Source of the DNA: Oscillospiraceae bacterium | GTDB lineage: Bacteria; Bacillota; Clostridia; Oscillospirales; Ruminococcaceae | Length of the DNA: 64,000 nt | Assembly (NCBI GenBank): GCA_017436125.1 | Contig: JAFSDS010000019.1 | Span: forward strand, 1-64,000 | Direction: 5' to 3' | Shown: positions 60,879-64,000 of the stretch, piece by piece | Position numbering within the stretch: position 1 is the first letter of the stretch | How the letters are laid out: every line of letters begins with the position of its first letter | Made by a program: the position numbers and the translations under genes | Notes under the pieces: model-generated | Seen by the model: the letters and a program-made list of their open reading frames with translations, nothing else | Databases searched by the model: none | Told to the model about the DNA's origin: nothing

Positions 60879-61166
60879 ATGAACGTAAAACCCCTTGGAG
60901 ACAGAGTTGTTATTAAAATGGTAGACTATGAAGAAAAAACCAAAGGCGGTCTTTTCATCACAGCTAACGCACAGGATAAACCTGAAATTGCAGAAGTTAT
61001 TGCTGTTGGCCCCGGCGGCGTTGTTGACGGAAAAGAAGTTAAAATGCAGCTTAAAGTTGGCGACCATGTAATCATGGGTAAATATGCTGGCACCAATGTC
61101 AAAATTGACGGTGAAGAAATCATTATCCTCTCTCAGAACGACATCCTTGCCGTTGTTGAAGACTGA
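60879..61166 (+). CDS. groES: Co-chaperonin GroES
   Basis: 95 aa. NVKPLGDRVVIKMVD at the N terminus, the mobile-loop segment KTKGGLFITAN near residues 20-32 and GKYAGTNVKIDGEE close to the end. Heptameric lid of GroEL. AGGAGG upstream. Confidence 0.97.
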   Translation: MNVKPLGDRVVIKMVDYEEKTKGGLFITANAQDKPEIAEVIAVGPGGVVDGKEVKMQLKVGDHVIMGKYAGTNVKIDGEEIIILSQNDILAVVED

Positions 61167-61198
61167 TTTTAATTTTAGTTAATTATTTTCGGAGGTAA

Positions 61199-62854
<1,656 letters not shown>

Positions 62855-62873
62855 TCAATAGTTTTATTGAACT

Positions 62874-62906
62874 TAAAAAGGCTTCCGAAAATGGAAGCCT
62901 TTTTGT
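62874..62906 (+). terminator. Terminator of groESL
   Basis: AAAGGCTTCC-GAAAAT-GGAAGCCTTT with T-run. Confidence 0.92.
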
Positions 62907-62959
62907 TTTGTTGAATAAATCAATCATACATGATAAAATATGTTCTGGGGGTGATTTAT

Positions 62960-63619
62960 ATGGTTAATATTGAAGTCTGGATGGACGACTTTATTACTGC
63001 TTTGGATGAAATTTTCGGAGAAAGAGTTTACTTTGTCGGTCTGCAAGGAAGCTATGCCAGAGGAGAAGCAACTGAAACAAGCGATATCGATACAGTGGTA
63101 ATTCTTGATGAATTTTCTGCCGACGATATCAAAAAATATAACGCCATGCTGGATAGCTTGCCGAACAGAGAACTTATCTGCGGATTCATTTCCGGAAAAG
63201 AAGAAATTCTTAACTGGGAACCCTCTGATCTTTTTCAGTTTTATCATGACACGAAATCTATAAAAGGCAGCCTTGATGAACTTCTTACCAAAATTGATAC
63301 AGAATCCGTCAGAAGAGCAATAAAAATTCAGGTTTGCAATATTTATCACGGCTGTGTTCATAATATGCTCCATGAAAAAGATGCGGGAATTCTTAAAGGT
63401 CTTTATAAATCTGCTTCTTTTGCTGTTCAGGCAATCTGCTTTATGAAAACGGGAAAATATATAACCAGACAGAAAGATTTATTTGAATTTGTTTCGCCGG
63501 ATGAGCAGGAAATAACACAAATTTTCATAAATCTGAAAAAAGGCGGACCGGTTGATTTTGAAATGATGTCAATTAAACTTTTTGATTGGTCTAAGAAATG
63601 GATAAATAAATTGAAATGA
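62960..63619 (+). CDS. MNT-type nucleotidyltransferase-domain protein
   Basis: 219 aa. GLQGSYARGEATETSDIDTVVILD at about residues 27-50 is the GSxxRGxxxxxSDxD metal- and nucleotide-binding motif of pol-beta-like transferases. The rest is helical. Relatives are the nucleotidyltransferase halves of HEPN/MNT antitoxins or aminoglycoside adenylyltransferase-like enzymes; the length and helical C-terminal part suit the latter, but no substrate is implied. Start at 62960 behind GGGGGTG. Single gene with its own terminator. Confidence 0.82.
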   Translation: MVNIEVWMDDFITALDEIFGERVYFVGLQGSYARGEATETSDIDTVVILDEFSADDIKKYNAMLDSLPNRELICGFISGKEEILNWEPSDLFQFYHDTKSIKGSLDELLTKIDTESVRRAIKIQVCNIYHGCVHNMLHEKDAGILKGLYKSASFAVQAICFMKTGKYITRQKDLFEFVSPDEQEITQIFINLKKGGPVDFEMMSIKLFDWSKKWINKLK

Positions 63620-63655
63620 AAAAAATCCCTGCGGTTTTCCGCAGGGATTTTTTTA
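63618..63655. terminator. Bidirectional terminator between nucleotidyltransferase and GNAT genes
   Basis: AATCCCTGCGG-TTTT-CCGCAGGGATT with A and T runs. Confidence 0.92.
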
Positions 63656-64000
63656 ATATTTAATTCGCATAAAACCTTTGCATCCCATCTCTGAATAGGG
63701 AAGGAAGCCGCAGGCTTTATAAAAAGCGGTAGTTTTTTCGGTATTATCCGTTGCAAGTTCGATTTGATAAACATCGGGATAGCATTCGAGCATCGTTTCA
63801 ACAAGCTTTTTACCGATACCTTTATGCCGATATTCCGGTAAAACAAGAATATCCTGAATGAAAACGATTGAGTATCCGTCGCCGACGGCACGGATTATTC
63901 CGACGAGCTTTTCTCCATCGTGAGCACCAAGGATTTTGAGTGAATGCTCAAATGCGTGCTCAAGCATTTTGGGCCTTTCGGTATATGAGCACCAGCCAAC
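63653..64000 (-). CDS. GNAT-family N-acetyltransferase, 5' end outside the window
   Basis: At least 116 codons are open to the window edge. IQDILVLPEYRHKGIGKKLVETML is the acetyl-CoA loop (Q/RxxGxG/A) and FYKACGFLPYSEMGCKGFMRI the C-terminal motif. The frame continues upstream of the first internal ATG (63965-63967) as SYTERPKMLEHAF, matching the N-terminal part of this subgroup, so the real start lies beyond base 64000. Substrate unknown. Three GTGCTCA/TGAGCAC words lie in the last 90 bases. Confidence 0.85.
   Translation of the reverse strand, partial: VGWCSYTERPKMLEHAFEHSLKILGAHDGEKLVGIIRAVGDGYSIVFIQDILVLPEYRHKGIGKKLVETMLECYPDVYQIELATDNTEKTTAFYKACGFLPYSEMGCKGFMRIKY

Overview
The window looks like chromosomal core DNA of an anaerobic, spore-forming, single-membrane Firmicute, most likely a gut-type member of class Clostridia (Oscillospiraceae-like). 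The support is an alpha/beta-type small acid-soluble spore protein, spoIIR, a PerR-like regulator beside a flavin reductase-rubredoxin protein, a potassium-type membrane pyrophosphatase, a CIRCE-controlled groESL operon, strong GGAGG ribosome sites and moderate GC with a preference for CTT and GAA codons. A MITE-like inverted-repeat element at about 7.5 kb resembles the short elements common in gut Ruminococcaceae-type genomes. I see no prophage, integrase, transposase, CRISPR array or rRNA.

Layout. 0-1.4 kb: oxidative-stress pair (perR-like, high-molecular-weight rubredoxin) and a spore-protein gene. 1.5-7.3 kb: TetR regulator with a giant RND exporter, cytidine deaminase, isoprenylcysteine-methyltransferase-like protein. 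7.3-7.8 kb: non-coding repeat element. 7.8-12.5 kb (minus): unknown Cys-rich protein, small unknown protein, and serC-serA followed by a DUF1015 gene. 12.8-15.4 kb: TetR, lipoprotein, pfkA. 15.4-17.6 kb (minus): radical SAM protein and nitroreductase. 17.8-23.0 kb: a run of sfp-type phosphopantetheinyl transferase, rRNA methyltransferase, two YitT proteins, WYL regulator, APH-like kinase. 23.1-27.2 kb: orphan MazF (minus), then miaB, ricA-like gene, deoC and a lipoprotein with GExH/GSxH motifs. 27.3-41.7 kb is almost entirely minus: small alarmone synthetase, membrane pyrophosphatase, spoIIR, an ispE-ProX fusion, aminotransferase, Lrp regulator, degenerate PHP protein, nucleotide-pyrophosphatase-like enzyme, heterodimeric ABC exporter, metallophosphoesterase lipoprotein, VanY-type carboxypeptidase. 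41.8-42.0 kb: tRNA-Thr and tRNA-Tyr. 42-49 kb: hydrolase, msrA, a membrane-protein pair with divergent TetR, M32 carboxypeptidase, an AT-rich patch of unknown genes with a zinc-ribbon remnant, and pepT. 49.4-54.9 kb: an ABC importer operon ending in two glycerophosphodiester phosphodiesterases. 55-60.7 kb: small membrane proteins, a solute-binding protein, and metG-tatD-trmB. 60.8-64 kb: CIRCE-groES-groEL, nucleotidyltransferase-like protein, partial GNAT.

Most interesting points: the importer plus tandem phosphodiesterase operon (a possible glycerophosphodiester uptake system built on an iron/polyamine-type transporter rather than the Ugp type); the IspE-ProX fusion; a PHP-family protein that has lost several metal ligands; and a 7-base word, GTGCTCA, that I counted by eye 29 times on both strands (about 7 expected), sometimes paired as inverted repeats in terminators, as DNA-uptake-type signals are in other bacteria. 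All functional calls rest on reading motifs; no database search was possible.
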